From NCBI GenBank assembly GCA_019055375.1, contig JAHQIW010004405.1, positions 1-64,000 on the forward strand: a stretch of DNA of 64,000 nucleotides, in the 5' to 3' direction. Under the pieces are notes generated by a model. That model was not told where the DNA came from. It made no database searches and saw only the letters and a program-made list of their open reading frames with translations. The translations under genes were made by a program, and so were the position numbers. Of this stretch, positions 45,300 through 56,499 are shown piece after piece. The DNA is from Parelaphostrongylus tenuis (Eukaryota > Nematoda > Chromadorea > Rhabditida > Metastrongylidae). How positions within the stretch are numbered: the stretch's first letter is position 1; each line of letters opens with the position of its first letter.

Positions 45300-45500
45300 A
45301 TTGTGTAATATGCAGAACTTTGAACCTCGATCAGGAGTTAAAACCGTGTCTTACCCTTTCCTTGTATCGCAAGAAAAAAGAGATAGTGGGGAAAACCGCG
45401 GTAGGCGATGGTCAGCACTCGGCTCCGGAAGGCGTGAGACACGGTTTCATCTCTCCATTCTCTCCATTTGGGGTCCAAAGTTTTGCATACATTCGGTATT
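45300..45500. repeat. Short palindromic element, tRNA-foldback family
   Basis: ATATGCAGAACTTTGAACCTC near 45308 and GGGGTCCAAAGTTTTGCATAC near 45470 are inverted ends like those at 12.2 and 57.8 kb. AACCGTGTCTTACCCT is mirrored by GGCGTGAGACACGGTT. The two overlapping plus frames here lie within the repeat. Confidence 0.5.
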
Positions 45501-45539
45501 GTCAGATAAATAGTCGTAACATCATACCACTGCTTAAGG

Positions 45540-46470
45540 AAGCACTTAAGTAGAGAATTTCCGGTACTGTTCTGTTATGACTACGCCGCTTGAGGCCTTC
45601 GACATAAACGTATTTTTTGCTTTTGCAAAACGTTTTTGTAGTGTATCAATAGCTCTAATCAAGTGAATTTCAGTGGCATGTTTAATTTCTCAATTAGCTT
45701 ATTTTTGAAGCAGCACTATCCAAAATAAGATTTTGTTTCTCATTCGAAAATTTCTCACTGGATAAAAGTGGTACTGTTCTATTACGGCGGCGCCACTTGA
45801 GGCCCTCGGTGAAAGCGTATTCTTTGCTGTAATCTGACGAATATATGATTGCCTGATAGCATAAATCAAGCCGAATTTTAAAGGTATATCTCAATTCTCA
45901 TATTGCCTGTTTTCAACGCCGTAACAGTCAAAATAAGATTTTATTTTACATTTAATGATTTTCCGCCTGATGAAAGTTTTTATAACAAAATTTTGACAAT
46001 TAGATAGAGCTAAACCTTTCTGATTAAGAAAATGTATTTGCTCTTTGGTATTACAGCTGTACACACACCCTAGTAGACTAGGCGTACTCACTGAGAGTGA
46101 AATCCGATATTCTTTTGCTCGCTACAAAGACAGAAGAAGTCCTTTTCAAAAGCCAAATACATTGTTATAATCGGAAAGATTTTCTCTATCGAACAATTAA
46201 AGGTTCATTACAACAAAACATTTGTCCACTGAGAATTTTCGAATGAGGAACAAAATATTATTTTGACTGGAACTTCGCAAAAAATCAGCTATTTGGGAAA
46301 TGAAAACATGCCAATGAAATTCACTTGATTTGAGCTATCAATAAACTACAAAGGCGTTTACGCAAAAGGAAAAAAACGTTTTCACTGAAGGATTCAAATG
46401 GCATCGCCGTAATAGAACAGCACCGAATTTTTTTCACCTAAAAATGGGCAGCTTCTGAAGTAACCACTGG
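45540..46470. mobile_element. Foldback element related to repeat B
   Basis: GGTACTGTTCTGTTATGACT at 45573 and GGTACTGTTCTATTACGGCG at 45770 are direct copies; the reverse complement CGCCGTAATAGAACAGCACC lies at 46405. GAGTGAAATCCGATATTCTT at 46094 matches the arm of repeat B at 34461. AAAATAAGATTTTATTTTACA at 45931 matches its end. Mosaic structure, no coding capacity. Confidence 0.5.
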
Positions 46471-46599
46471 AAACAGTTCATGAGTGATTGAAATTATGAC
46501 AGCAGATAGCAATACCTTCTAATCGAAACTAATTTGAAATTACACTTATATTCAAAGTAATCTAATAGAATGTTCTAAGCCTTTCTAAAGGATTGGTAT

Positions 46600-47050
46600 A
46601 TGGCAACTTTAGTGGTAGACGTATGTTTCGGCATTCTCGCAAGCCTCATCAGTAGCACGTGTGCTTCGGTTCACCCTTATAACTAATCGTAGCTGCGCCG
46701 AACATGTATCACTTCACGTCAAGCGAAATGATCATTTGATGTTGTGGTCTACAGTGACTTTCAGTCAAAGATCACGATCGGTGAACCGAAAACCATGTGG
46801 TACTGATAAGGCTCACGAGAAAACCGAACCTACGTTTGCCACTAAAGATGCACTACATCAGACATCTTAAGAGGTTTTTACTCGGCGTGGATTCCTTTAG
46901 AGGATTATTTAGTCTGAAGAGATCGACGGAACCGGGGAGAGTGCTACTGATGAGCCCCAATAGAACAAAATAGTCGCCCATATAGCACTAGATCTATCTT
47001 TCTAAAACAAGTCGTATTCTCCTAAGAGGCTTGAAACGTTCTGTTAAACT
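46600..47050. mobile_element. Foldback family FB3 copy
   Basis: CGCAAGCCTCATCAGTAGCAC (46640) is mirrored by GTGCTACTGATGAGCC (46942). ATTCCTTTAGAGGATTATTTAGT matches 21117 of the partial copy. The frame at 46661-46870 lies inside the repeat. Confidence 0.55.
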
Positions 47051-47544
47051 ACGACAGCAGACCTCAGATATCTTGAAGTGATTCACCAAATCCTGAAGTT
47101 CATCATATGTAGCTCAATTTTCCTGTGCATTTTGAATAATACGGATCCTTGAGTTTTCCTTTCTCGACAGCCTTTAGAGCAAATTGTTCTCTGAGAAGCT
47201 TTGATCTTACCTCGAAGCAATCGACAAATCCTCCCTGAAAGTAATATTACTGAGAATTCACTCCGCATAGACTAGATTTTTTCGTAAACTAAACTACTAG
47301 ATTCGAGTTTTTTCGGCTATCTTCAAGATATTGATACCATAGGTCGTCTTAAAAATATGTGTCTCGAAATAAGTACTAAATCTGATAATAAGTTCGAATA
47401 TTCTAAATTCTGAAGAAAAATTTTAAGGCAACAACAGGTGGGAACATGTAAAAGAGACAATTAGAAAGTCTCCTTCTATAATGTCTAAAAAAATCCTTCT
47501 ATTTTTATCGCTTTTGTATCAGTGCTATGAAGCTGAAGCTATCT
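47051..47544. other. No supported feature
   Basis: AT-rich; nothing recognised. Confidence 0.35.
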
Positions 47545-47870
47545 ATTCATGATCGTGGAGTGATATGCAAGCTTTGCATCTCGTGGGCAAAAGTTGAACT
47601 CAAGTCCCGTGCTTTCTGGGAACGCGTGCTGGCCACTGGCAATGCGGCCCCTGTTTGATATCACTCTTTGTGAGATGCAGGATACTCTCCGTTTGTGTTC
47701 TTTCATTAGTAATAGAGACTGGAGCAGCCGAGGTGATAAATCTTTGACAAGAAGAGTTATATGGAAAAATTCGGATCTTAAAGCAGAAGTTGAACCCGCG
47801 TCTAAGCTTTTGCTCAAGTGAATGTTGACTATTCCACTACCACGCTCCTACACGTAAAGCGTCAACATGT
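47545..47870. mobile_element. tRNA-like foldback
   Basis: GGAGTGATATGCAAGCTTTGC followed by AAAAGTTGAACTCAAGTCCC at 47558-47612 and, further on, AGAAGTTGAACCCGCGTCTA at 47781-47800 with AATAGTCAACATTC-type sequence complementary beyond it. The two B-box-like blocks and an A-box-like GCCACTGGCAATGC put this in the tRNA-derived foldback family, though the pairing is weaker than in FB5 or FB6. Confidence 0.45.
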
Positions 47871-48741
47871 GATAATCACATAGACTCTGTTCCTCTGTGT
47901 TGGAAATTTACTCATTGAGCAGCTGGAAAATGCTCAATCCACCAATTCAGTTGTAAAGAACTGAACCATCTCATAATGATTTTTCAGTAACTCATGAAAC
48001 CCCCCTATATTTTCCATTTTTTATCTCCTTCGTCTCTTATTTTTCACTTTCTATATCCTTTCTCAAAAAGTGATAATGAGTGAACAGTACAGAGCTAAAG
48101 ACGGACTATAACTAGTTAGTTATTCTGCACTTTTAACCTCTATTCATCTAGCGCTGCATGGCGTTCTGAGCTGAGCGCGACGAGCAGTCCTCAATGAAGG
48201 TTGCTGGGTCGATCCCTCACCACAGCACTTCACTTAACTTTTTTGGTGTTATTTTTTTTGCCAATCAGTATCGAAGGTTCTTTTAATACGTAATTGTTAC
48301 AACAAAAAACGCTCAGTTGTTAATATTTCACTACCTTTTGATTTGATACAAAACGTAGATCTATGAACAAGGCATATCCAACTGTTGTTCGCTCTCTGAC
48401 AATGGCTCTAAATGACAATGTGGTAGTTTCTAATGTAATTAAGTTCAGATTGAGAATTCATGCAGATGGTTCCGTTGATTGTTTGGAGAGGTATGATCTG
48501 GATGAAATACAAGAAACTGCCTTAAGGGCATATTGAACTGAAAGCAACTAAGCAGATCCCATAGGTATTTATTCAATCGACAAGCCAGGTTGGCCGATGT
48601 GAATGATTCACGTTTTACATCTTTGAACTTTCACATGAATGTAGTATTTCTGTCCTTTTAGTATTGAATTTTGAAGTTGAAGAAAAAATAAACAGACAGA
48701 TGCATAGTTTATTCCAAGCACTTCACATAGGAGTTCGCATT
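47871..48741. other. No gene; lone tRNA-like block at 48155-48225
   Basis: GCTGCATGGCGTTCTGAGCT then GGTTGCTGGGTCGATCCCTC, about 36 bases apart, resembles A and B boxes of a degenerate tRNA-derived repeat. The rest is AT-rich. The far end is the 3' flank of F1 copy F. Confidence 0.4.
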
Positions 48742-49090
48742 CTAGCTTACAGTTGCAAATGCCGAGGAGAAGTGTGTTGCAAACGGACCGGCTGCCAACA
48801 TTCGGATCGCTCTGTTCACTACACTTTGCCACATCGCTCTCGACCAGTTTGCCATGATGATGTTTGTGGTCTAAATAGGTTTTTCCAAATTGAATTTGTA
48901 TAATAAAGAAAGTATCTCATACCAAAAATGTTCCTGAGAATGATATATAATTGGCGGGAATAGCTTCGATATTTCTGAGATTTGCTAGCATATTACACTC
49001 AGCCTCGTCGTTATTGTCCATTAAACCGCATAAGACAGTCACCGTGTCCCGATGATACGCAGTGTGGAGCCGTGTTTGCCATTCTCATGA
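48742..49090 (-). pseudogene. F1 family small protein, copy F (one broken exon)
   Basis: Exon 3 (48870-48742) is intact: after CCTATTTAG it reads TTNIIMANWSRAMWQSVVNR, AIRMLAAGPFATHFSSAFAT, VS and stops. It is the same 129 bp as in copies B and D. The intron is 52 bp (48922-48871) with GTATGA donor. Exon 2 (49090-48923) follows TTACTTGCAG but is two bases shorter than in copy D. The loss is near the HCI...VG block, so TALCGLMDNNDEAE and IPANYISFSGTFL are out of frame with the start. Upstream on this strand is F2 copy III. Function unknown. Confidence 0.6.
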
Positions 49091-49294
49091 CTGCAAGTAA
49101 CTTCTCTTATCAGATATTTGCTGTCATTAGGAAGTGAAACAAATTCAGTTTTTGGCATGGTAAATAGTTTTGTGCGTCTCTCATCTTAGTATTATTGTAT
49201 CATCAATGAATGGACTTTCAAACCGCGTCTAATCGTATGTTTACTTGACTGTTTATATGAACCTCCCTCAAAAGCAGTAATATCTGATAATCCG

Positions 49295-49480
49295 ATAACA
49301 TATTTTGAGCCTTTTCTGAGTCTACTATGGCAGTTATACAGTACTAGACACCTGTCGCCTTTATAGACCCATCAGAAATATAGTGTCTTTCGGTTTGGCT
49401 GATCCTTGGCAGGGGATATACTTCTCACTTATAACGCAATCGACCTCGGAAAAGGCTCAAAACGTATCTGTTCAATCAAA
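49295..49480. mobile_element. Foldback family FB3, compact copy
   Basis: ATTTTGAGCCTTTTCTGAG near 49302 and CGGAAAAGGCTCAAAACGTA near 49453 are inverted ends. CAGTACTAGACACCTGTCG between them matches 32776 and 33017. It lies between F1 copy F and the rest of its duplicated flank. Confidence 0.6.
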
Positions 49481-49499
49481 CAAAAGTAGAAATTTTTGT

Positions 49500-50665
49500 C
49501 AATGGTTTCTACTCTTCTTCCATGTTTGCACTACTTTGTCGGAATAAATGCGATAATTCAATAATAATTCCATTACAGATTATGGGAAAATAAACCTACG
49601 CAATTTAAAATATTCCCGTTCAGCTAGTATGCGCTGCTACAACTCTCAAGATTGCTTATTAAAAGAAGAACTATGAATTACTGACTACTAATAGTGTGCG
49701 CACAAAGGACCAAAAGGCTAATCGACTTATGTGCGGGAGGATTGAAAAAGAGAAGATTTTTCATGAAAAAACCTTTTTTTTCTATTCAGTTGGAAAAATC
49801 TAAAAAAAGAGCAAATTTCTTATATAAAATCTATTTTTTCTATTCTGTCTATATCTAATCTAACTCAAAAAAAGTTTTCTAAAAAGGTAAGACCAGCTCC
49901 CATAAAATTTTTCCGTATGAATAATGAAGACTATCTAACGGACTGCTGTTCTGATACTGTTGTTGAAACCACAAATTCTCTAGGTACACACAGGACGGAA
50001 GAGAATCACGATGGTGACCCTGAGGTGGTAGATCCAAAAAGAGCAGAAATATGAAACATCGGCTCAAAATACTCTCAAGGTTTTCGGATAAAATTTGCAC
50101 AATTCAAAAATAAACAAAAGGAGAGAGTGCACGTATCACAGATGATATGCCATCTTATCTCAGAATAGCCTACATAATCTAAGTAATGCTCATCACATTT
50201 TTTCCATCCGAGTTGTTATATCGGTGGTTCACGATAATGGTAGACACTTTGAATGCTTTTTGTTGGATTTAAAAATGCTGACTGATAATCAGAATTGTTG
50301 TGGTATAAACCGTGTAGGCTTCGACAAAGGCCAGGTGCCATACGAACGTCAATCATTGTTCTGAAGAAAGAAATATCAATCTTGCGAAAGTTCACGAAAA
50401 AGTGCAGTTTGCGAAGAAAGCAGTTTATGCTCGATTAGTACAATGACTTCTCTCTGAAAAACTTTGCCTGGCTCATTAATGTTTTCCTTTCAGTATACTG
50501 GGAAGAATTTATCTCTACTTGGAATCTTCTGGAACAGGTTAGCACTAAGGATAGACGTCTTGTATTTTCGCGCAGCTTTGCCTAGCAAATGACAGAACGA
50601 AAAGTGATGAAAGTGGTGAAAAATCATCCGACCATTTGTGTAGTGCACTACTAGCCACTTCTTTC
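49500..50665. repeat. Duplicated flank of F1 copy F
   Basis: Shares ordered motifs with 28370-29220 and 13380-13930: TTTGTCGGAATAA, TCTCTAGGTACACACAGGA, GATGATATGCCATCTTATCTCA, GAAAAAGTGCAGTTTGCG and CACTACTAGCCACTT. No conserved reading frame was found across the copies. Confidence 0.5.
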
Positions 50666-51090
50666 AGACCATCTAACATCACAAGAGTGCAGACTGCAGT
50701 AGCTTTCGCACTCATTTCGCCTTCTCGTACGCATCAACGACGATGATTCGCAATAATCCATGTGGCATTGACTGCGGTGTGAGGATTTACATTTTACTAC
50801 ATGAATGTGTCTTATTTTGTCATTCCATAGTTTTGGAGCTAGAGGAATAAACATCAAATTTATTAGCCAAACCCTGTGAAAACGGATCAGTAAAGTGCGA
50901 GAAAAAAGGACTCGAGAAAACAGTTAAGAGAATTGGATGATTTTGAAGCTCTTTTTTCACGGCTATGTCACTTCCACATTTTCAAGATGAGGTGGTCCGC
51001 GCTACAGAGAGGAATAAAATGAAGTTTTTTCAAGTGTTCTCGTATGTTATAACTGTAACTTCCCGGACTGATGCAAAGTTGAGAACTTAC

Positions 51091-52701
51091 TATATCTTTG
51101 TGGATCGTTAACAGCAGTTGCGCCTTTGCATTCTAAGGAATCATAATTGACTTGAATTCCAAGTTGTCCCAAAATAGCAGAGATTATTGTATCGGGGAGG
51201 AGAGCTCTGCGACCTGCTGCTCGAGAACATCAACGACCTAAGCAGCAAAGTTTTCACAAGTTAGGAGGGTTTGTTTCTAATTACATTGAGTAAATGAATA
51301 AAGGTATGATAGCTCTATTGTTACTGGTCAACTAACGATTTGTCAAGAACTGGAGATCACTTTTCTCTTTTCTGAATTGTGAAAAAAAGCTTGACGTTCA
51401 AGAGTGACAAACTTACCGTTTCCATTACAAGACGATCTAGAAAATGCCTTAGCTGCGTCCTTGCTTCTTGCAATGCCAGGAACCTCATAGGAATACTACC
51501 AGATCCAGTGTAAGCCACCAATGAGACAGGTAATTTGAAGTTGGTTACCGTAAGGCTTCTATTGCTGCGCTGCAACAGGATTTCGCTATTTTCGTACTGA
51601 AGAATAGAAAATTTTATTACGCTGCTGAACAGGTTTTCGAGGTCTACTTTTTTCTATCACTGAAATTCAGAATCCATTTGCGGACCACATTCATATTTCG
51701 CTAGCATTCGACGCGGTCGAGAGTTGGCAGCATCGCCCAGTAACAGTGTGTGGTTTACTAATTATATTAAGTTTTTTACCCACACTAAAAAGGCCTTATC
51801 GTCAGCCACTAGTCAAATATGAGAGCAGAGACCACAATAAGGCTATGAGAACTAGAAACGACGCAAATCGATCTTCTAGAACATTGCTTTTTCGAGGGTG
51901 AAAAATCCGATGAATGCGCTTCTTTCTACTCTTAGATCCACGCTAATAAACCCGCACATATCTTTCTCCTGGAAGTCGTTCATTGTAGTGAAGTTGTTTT
52001 AAAGTTACAATTCTAAAGACTCGTCGAAAGAAATATGAAAAGGAGAGTCCGCTAATACATGCTATTGACATCGATGTGGATTTTGTACTGAAAAGTAGGA
52101 ATTTTAGGACAACTGGTGCTCTTTCCACTAAAACAACGTTTACGAAAAGCTATCCAGTAAATTTAATTTTTTGCAGCAGAAAAAGTGGCTCCAAAATCAA
52201 ACTTTTACTTTATGAGTACCAACGAATACGCGGTGAAGTTCGAACAAACAATGGTTAAGCACTGTGAAGGCGAAGCGTAATCTTCTTTTGTTGATAAAAC
52301 GTGCTCTGAAGGTTTCCCAGAAACTGAGCATATCAAAAAGTCGTACCTATCAAACTCTCAAATGGTTACAAAATCGTCGGTCAAATAACAAAAAATGTTA
52401 TACAACAGCTGGAAATATGTTCCTTTTCAGATCGAGGTATTTCATCATTGAAACGTAGGAATTTTAGTACACGTGGGAGTTGGTGCATGAAGTTTCATGC
52501 ATTTCATCCGTAAGGTGCTGCTGAAATGTTGAGTATATTCACTGGGATTGAGTTGCAATCCTATCGCTGAAACTGCAGCTGACTGTAGTGTATAACAATT
52601 CTTTATTCATTACCTTAACCTGGTGGCATACTCCATCCCAACACAGCAGTGGTGAGTAGCACCGGAATCATTAAGGGAGCGATTGCCGAAAGTCTGGCCA
52701 T
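51091..52701 (-). pseudogene. F2 family secreted-type small protein, copy III (decayed)
   Basis: Exon 1 (52701-52614) encodes MARLSAIAPLMIPVLLTT plus AVLG, a signal-peptide-like start, but ends in an in-frame TAA where copy II has CAA. Exon 2 (51596-51417) follows ATTCTTCAG and is open for 60 codons: TVTNFKLPVSLVAYTGSG, FLDRLVMET, then GTAAGT. Exon 3 (51237-51091) follows CTGCTTAG and reads VVDVLEQQ. It then lacks one base, so the following IISAILGQLGIQVNYDS and LECK are shifted. No exon 4 was found. The intron after exon 1 is about 1 kb. Not functional as it stands. Confidence 0.6.
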
Positions 52702-53159
52702 ATTTTTCTATGACTCTTTACTTCAAGTCCTAAAACAGTGAACTCTTACTTGAATTATTTGTAACAGATTTTTTACTACTTGCATTAGATAATCAATAGT
52801 GTAAGAATGGATTGGAAACTCAACGCTTAATTGTCAGCGATGTCTGAGAGGAAGACGTAACATCGGTTGGTAAAAACGAAGTAAAACTTGTTTCTGCACT
52901 GAAATTCATGAATAGTCAAAGTCTTTTCAGCTCTGATACTCCCATTAAGTTTCTCATAGTCCGTTCTGAGTTCTTCTTTGTTGGTATTGTGAACATCTGC
53001 TAGCCAAAAGAAGAATTCTTACAAATTTCATTGGAGGATTCGGGAACAGGCGAGGAATAAGATTGTTTCAAGGATTGACAAATGTGAAGAAAAGATAAAA
53101 GGTGGCGTGAGAACTGTTTATAGAAAGAACAAAAGGGAATCGAGTTTTCGTCGATTACG
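52702..53159. other. Copy of the 6.9-7.06 kb segment at 52981-53110
   Basis: AGCCAAAAGAAGAATTCTTAC, GATTCGGGAACAGGCGAGGAAT and AAGAAAAGATAAAAGGTGG align with the end of the open frame at 6724-7086, with stops. This extends the duplicated F1-F2 unit by another kilobase. The rest is AT-rich. Confidence 0.4.
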
Positions 53160-54390
53160 AAGTTTGAAAGGTCCGTCGACCAAGACGTAGACCCGTCTAC
53201 ATACGAACATTAGCAGACTGCAATCGAATTTACAGCACGGAAATGCGACTTTCCATCGACTCCTCACCAAATCCACCAAAAGAGGGGTTCGACAAGGTGA
53301 CACAATATCGCCAAAGTTTATAACAGCACTGCAGTAGATGTTGAGGTCGCTCGACTGGTATGAAGAATGTATACGGATTGATAGCAAATTCCTATCAAAT
53401 CTTCGCTTCGCGGACGACATCGCCATCTTTTTGAAAAGTACCAGGGAAAGCAGAGACCATGCTCAAGGAAGTCAACGAAGCGGGAAAAAAGATTGGAGTA
53501 CGCATAAACAGGACGAAGACACAGCTCATCAAGCATCTATGGTGCAAGGGTGAGCAAATTTGATTGGATGGTGCTGTTATCAAGGAGACCACTCCGTACG
53601 TGTACCTGGACGTTCAATGAAAATGGCGAACTGAAGGAAGAACAAGGCGGAAGAAGGCAAGCAGCGTGGGCCGCATTCAGGCCTCTCAAGAAGCCGCCGA
53701 TCGGATTGCGGGCCCAAACTGCGCTCACTTTCTCGATTCGGCGGTCCTCCCAATGCTGTGTTATGTGGCAGAGATGTGGGCTGATACTTCGACTCACGCC
53801 AAGACTACTGCGAACAACTCATAGAGCGTTCGAGCAATGTGTTCCGAGATTCAGTCTACACTCACAACACTTAACCGGCTTGCGTAGCTCAGATCTCCAA
53901 AATTTGCCTAATCTTCGTGATATAGAAGAATCTACGTTGATAGCGAAATACAGTTGGGCCGGTCATGTAGTAAGATCAGGCGACAGATGGACGAAGGGCG
54001 AAGCGAACTGTAGAGTGAACTTTACGTGGTTACATCCGACCTCGGAGATGTCCACCCACACGTTGTGCGGACATGTTTTTGTAAAAAGAATCAATCAGCT
54101 GTTCTTGCAGCTGCCAATATTATACAGGTCACGGTATGAAACTCGCTTCAGCCACTGTGCACTCGAGACCACCACCATGGAAGGTTATCGCGAGAAGAAG
54201 GAACGAACGGAAAATGCTAGAATCCGCACAATTTGTGAAGGCAGGCCGTCCTAGTATCCGAGTAAGTGAGATTGAGTCTTTGATGAGGCAACCAAAAGCA
54301 TCCCTCATTCAGTTGGAGTTACCTATAGATTGAAGTGTGAGAGGAAGATGAGGCCCTTAAGAGCGCGATCGAGATGACACTGAGCTGAAG
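53160..54390 (+). pseudogene. RTE retrotransposon reverse-transcriptase fragment
   Basis: A 3' part of an RTE element of a different subfamily from the 14-17 kb one. In order: VYIRTLADCNRIYSTEM, RGVRQGDTISPKF, a TAG, then WYEECIRIDSKFLSNLRFAD and DIAIF (the catalytic FADD is kept). Then, after frame changes, AWAAF, HRAFEQCVPRF, HLTGLRSSDL, SWAGHVVRSGDRWTKGE and a degenerate C terminus. Several frameshifts and stops make it inactive. The endonuclease half is absent, as expected for 5' truncation. It joins directly onto the duplicated segment at 52.98-53.11 kb. Confidence 0.85.
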
Positions 54391-54954
54391 TTTTGTGCGT
54401 GCCGTTGCGAAACGTTCACGTTTTCAATAAACGTGGATGATTATGGAGCGTCGTCAATTCTTTGCAAATTCTTCATTATATACAAACCAAGCAAAAATTG
54501 TTTTTGCACATTTTCGTGAAGTGAAGTTTCATTCCTTTGGCGTTCCGCTTGCAACCTTTTCTACTAATTTAACTTATTTCTACTGCAAATTTTGGGAAAC
54601 GAAAACCAAAAATCGATTTTTCTTCAAATTATAGGGTGACTTATTCGATGCAATATCATTGGTAGGAATCCTCCAAGGATCCTTCGTCCAAAACAGCGAT
54701 CCCAATAAAATTGCTGGATTTTACAAGAGAAAGTAATGTGTGGAATTATATTCAATATTATGCTAGCATATTCGCAAGTGAGTAACAAAAGAATTAACTG
54801 TTTAATCACAGTATGCAACTTCTATATCGGATTAGGGAAAAATGCTATTGCACACTACGATACATGGCGATCGAAATAATGCGTGAACCATTGCAGTACG
54901 CTGGCTAGAACTCTCTAGACTCAAAACGTAATAAATTATATCATGCAAGTTTTG
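54391..54954. other. RTE tail and AT-rich DNA
   Basis: CGTTCACGTTTTCAATAAACG near 54412-54432 may be the retrotransposon 3' end. Nothing else recognised. Confidence 0.4.
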
Positions 54955-55690
54955 CGGATGTCAAGTCGAAAGCACCGGCACCGCCGTAACTGTGCTCTTA
55001 TGATTTTTTTATGAGCGATGAATAGAGCTGAATAAGCAGTTCCGTGTTGTTGCAGTTCCGCGTTTTCTTCGATGATTTGCTTAGCCCCACGAAATTCGCC
55101 TTAACATTTCCTTGCACTTTCAATACTACAGTGTACTGTAACGGCTAATTTTAACTAATACAGAACTTCTTTAATTAACAATTCCAAGCCAACAATCATG
55201 CAAGCGCTTAAAGTTTTTGAATAACTCAGTCGTAACATGGTTAATCTCAATGCAGCACTTTATCACTTTATTACATCAAAATAAGAACAATGCCACTACC
55301 GGTTTCTCGCACTCTCACTGTTATTGGAGTAAACAATAGTTTTTTTTTAGATGGAGCTTAGCAGAAACACATATTAGGGTACATAAGGCTTTGATTACGA
55401 ACCCTTAAATAACGAAAATGCAAAGAATAATGCCAGCATATGTAGTGGTGAGAAAAAAACAGCAATCATTTCCACTGAACATTCGCGTTTGAAGCTGTGG
55501 AGGTTTGAAAAAGGGAACCATGGTACTTTCCAAAAACCTCATTTAGAGCAGAGCCTGATACGAGCTTGTTTTGGCGATTTAGGTGCCAAAACACGTTTTG
55601 AACTATTTTGCAGCAAACATTTTATGTATCCCCTTTACGACGCTTTGCTGCCATCTTTCAGATATAGTAAAGAAGAAAACTGATTCTGTT
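54955..55690. repeat. Dispersed repeat A, copy 5
   Basis: Begins with CAAGTCGAAAGCACCGGCACC, continues ATGAGCGATGAATAGAGCTG, GCAGTTCCGTGTTGTTGCAG, CTTGCACTTTCAATAC and CCACTACCGGTTTCTC, and ends with GAAGCTGTGGAGGTTTGAAAA and GCAGAGCCTGATACG. It aligns along its whole length with copy 3. The plus frame at 55489-55683 lies in the tail and is not conserved. Confidence 0.6.
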
Positions 55691-56315
55691 TTGAAGCAAA
55701 AATAAAGCAGCACACGCCGTCTGCATTCTTTAAAACTGTTTCATCGAAAATCATGCGTAAGGAAGTGTTATATAACGCTGTAAGACAGCATGAACGCTGA
55801 GATGTGACTTCGGTTCAGCGTGAGTCCATCACACGAGAACATAGAGGTTCCGAATTTCCTCGAATTTCAGCAGTTTTGCAGCCAAAGTTCACATCGTACT
55901 TACCGTCAAAAATAGATATCGTACAGCAGGGGAGAGCTAAAACATTTGAAAAATAGCGCTGTTTGGTGTGCATGCAGCATGATATTTATAAAGATGTTTC
56001 GGAATCGTATTAGTTTCGTAGCGATTCAATGCAATTGTAATCTTAACTTCCCTGCACTCAATTCTCTATCAATCGCACGATTGAATTGCAACATTAAACC
56101 ATGATGATTCAGATAAATTACTCCTTGTATTCAAACGCATGAAACGAGTAATGAACTGAGTGGTGGACACTCACCGCTTTCTATTTGCCACTTAGCAAAG
56201 TACCTATTAGACATACTAAGCCAATGCAACACCTGGAACCTTCATTATTATACAGGAGAGGAAATGGAATTCATTCTAAGTAGTGCTCAGGTCTCCGTGC
56301 AATAGAAACTACATG
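55691..56315. other. No supported feature
   Basis: AT-rich; nothing recognised. Confidence 0.35.
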
Positions 56316-56475
56316 GTAATTTTTCCTTACAAGCACCCATGTTCAAGAAAACGTATTTTTTGCTCTCTCTAAACATTTTAGCAGGTTATTCGATAGTAAT
56401 TTTTCCTTACAAGCACCCATGTTCAAGAAAACGTATTTTTTGCTCTCTGCTAAACATTTTTAGCAGTTATTCGAT
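56316..56475. repeat. 80-bp tandem duplication
   Basis: GTAATTTTTCCTTACAAGCA at 56316 is repeated at 56396, and the two units stay almost identical to the end (CTCTCTCTAAACATTTTAGCAGG against CTCTCTGCTAAACATTTTTAGCAG). The near identity means a recent duplication compared with the other repeats. Confidence 0.85.
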
Positions 56476-56499
56476 AGCATAAAATCTCGAGAATTTGAA

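Noticed and set aside
45301..45553. Two overlapping plus-strand frames
   Set aside because: They fall inside a short palindromic repeat.
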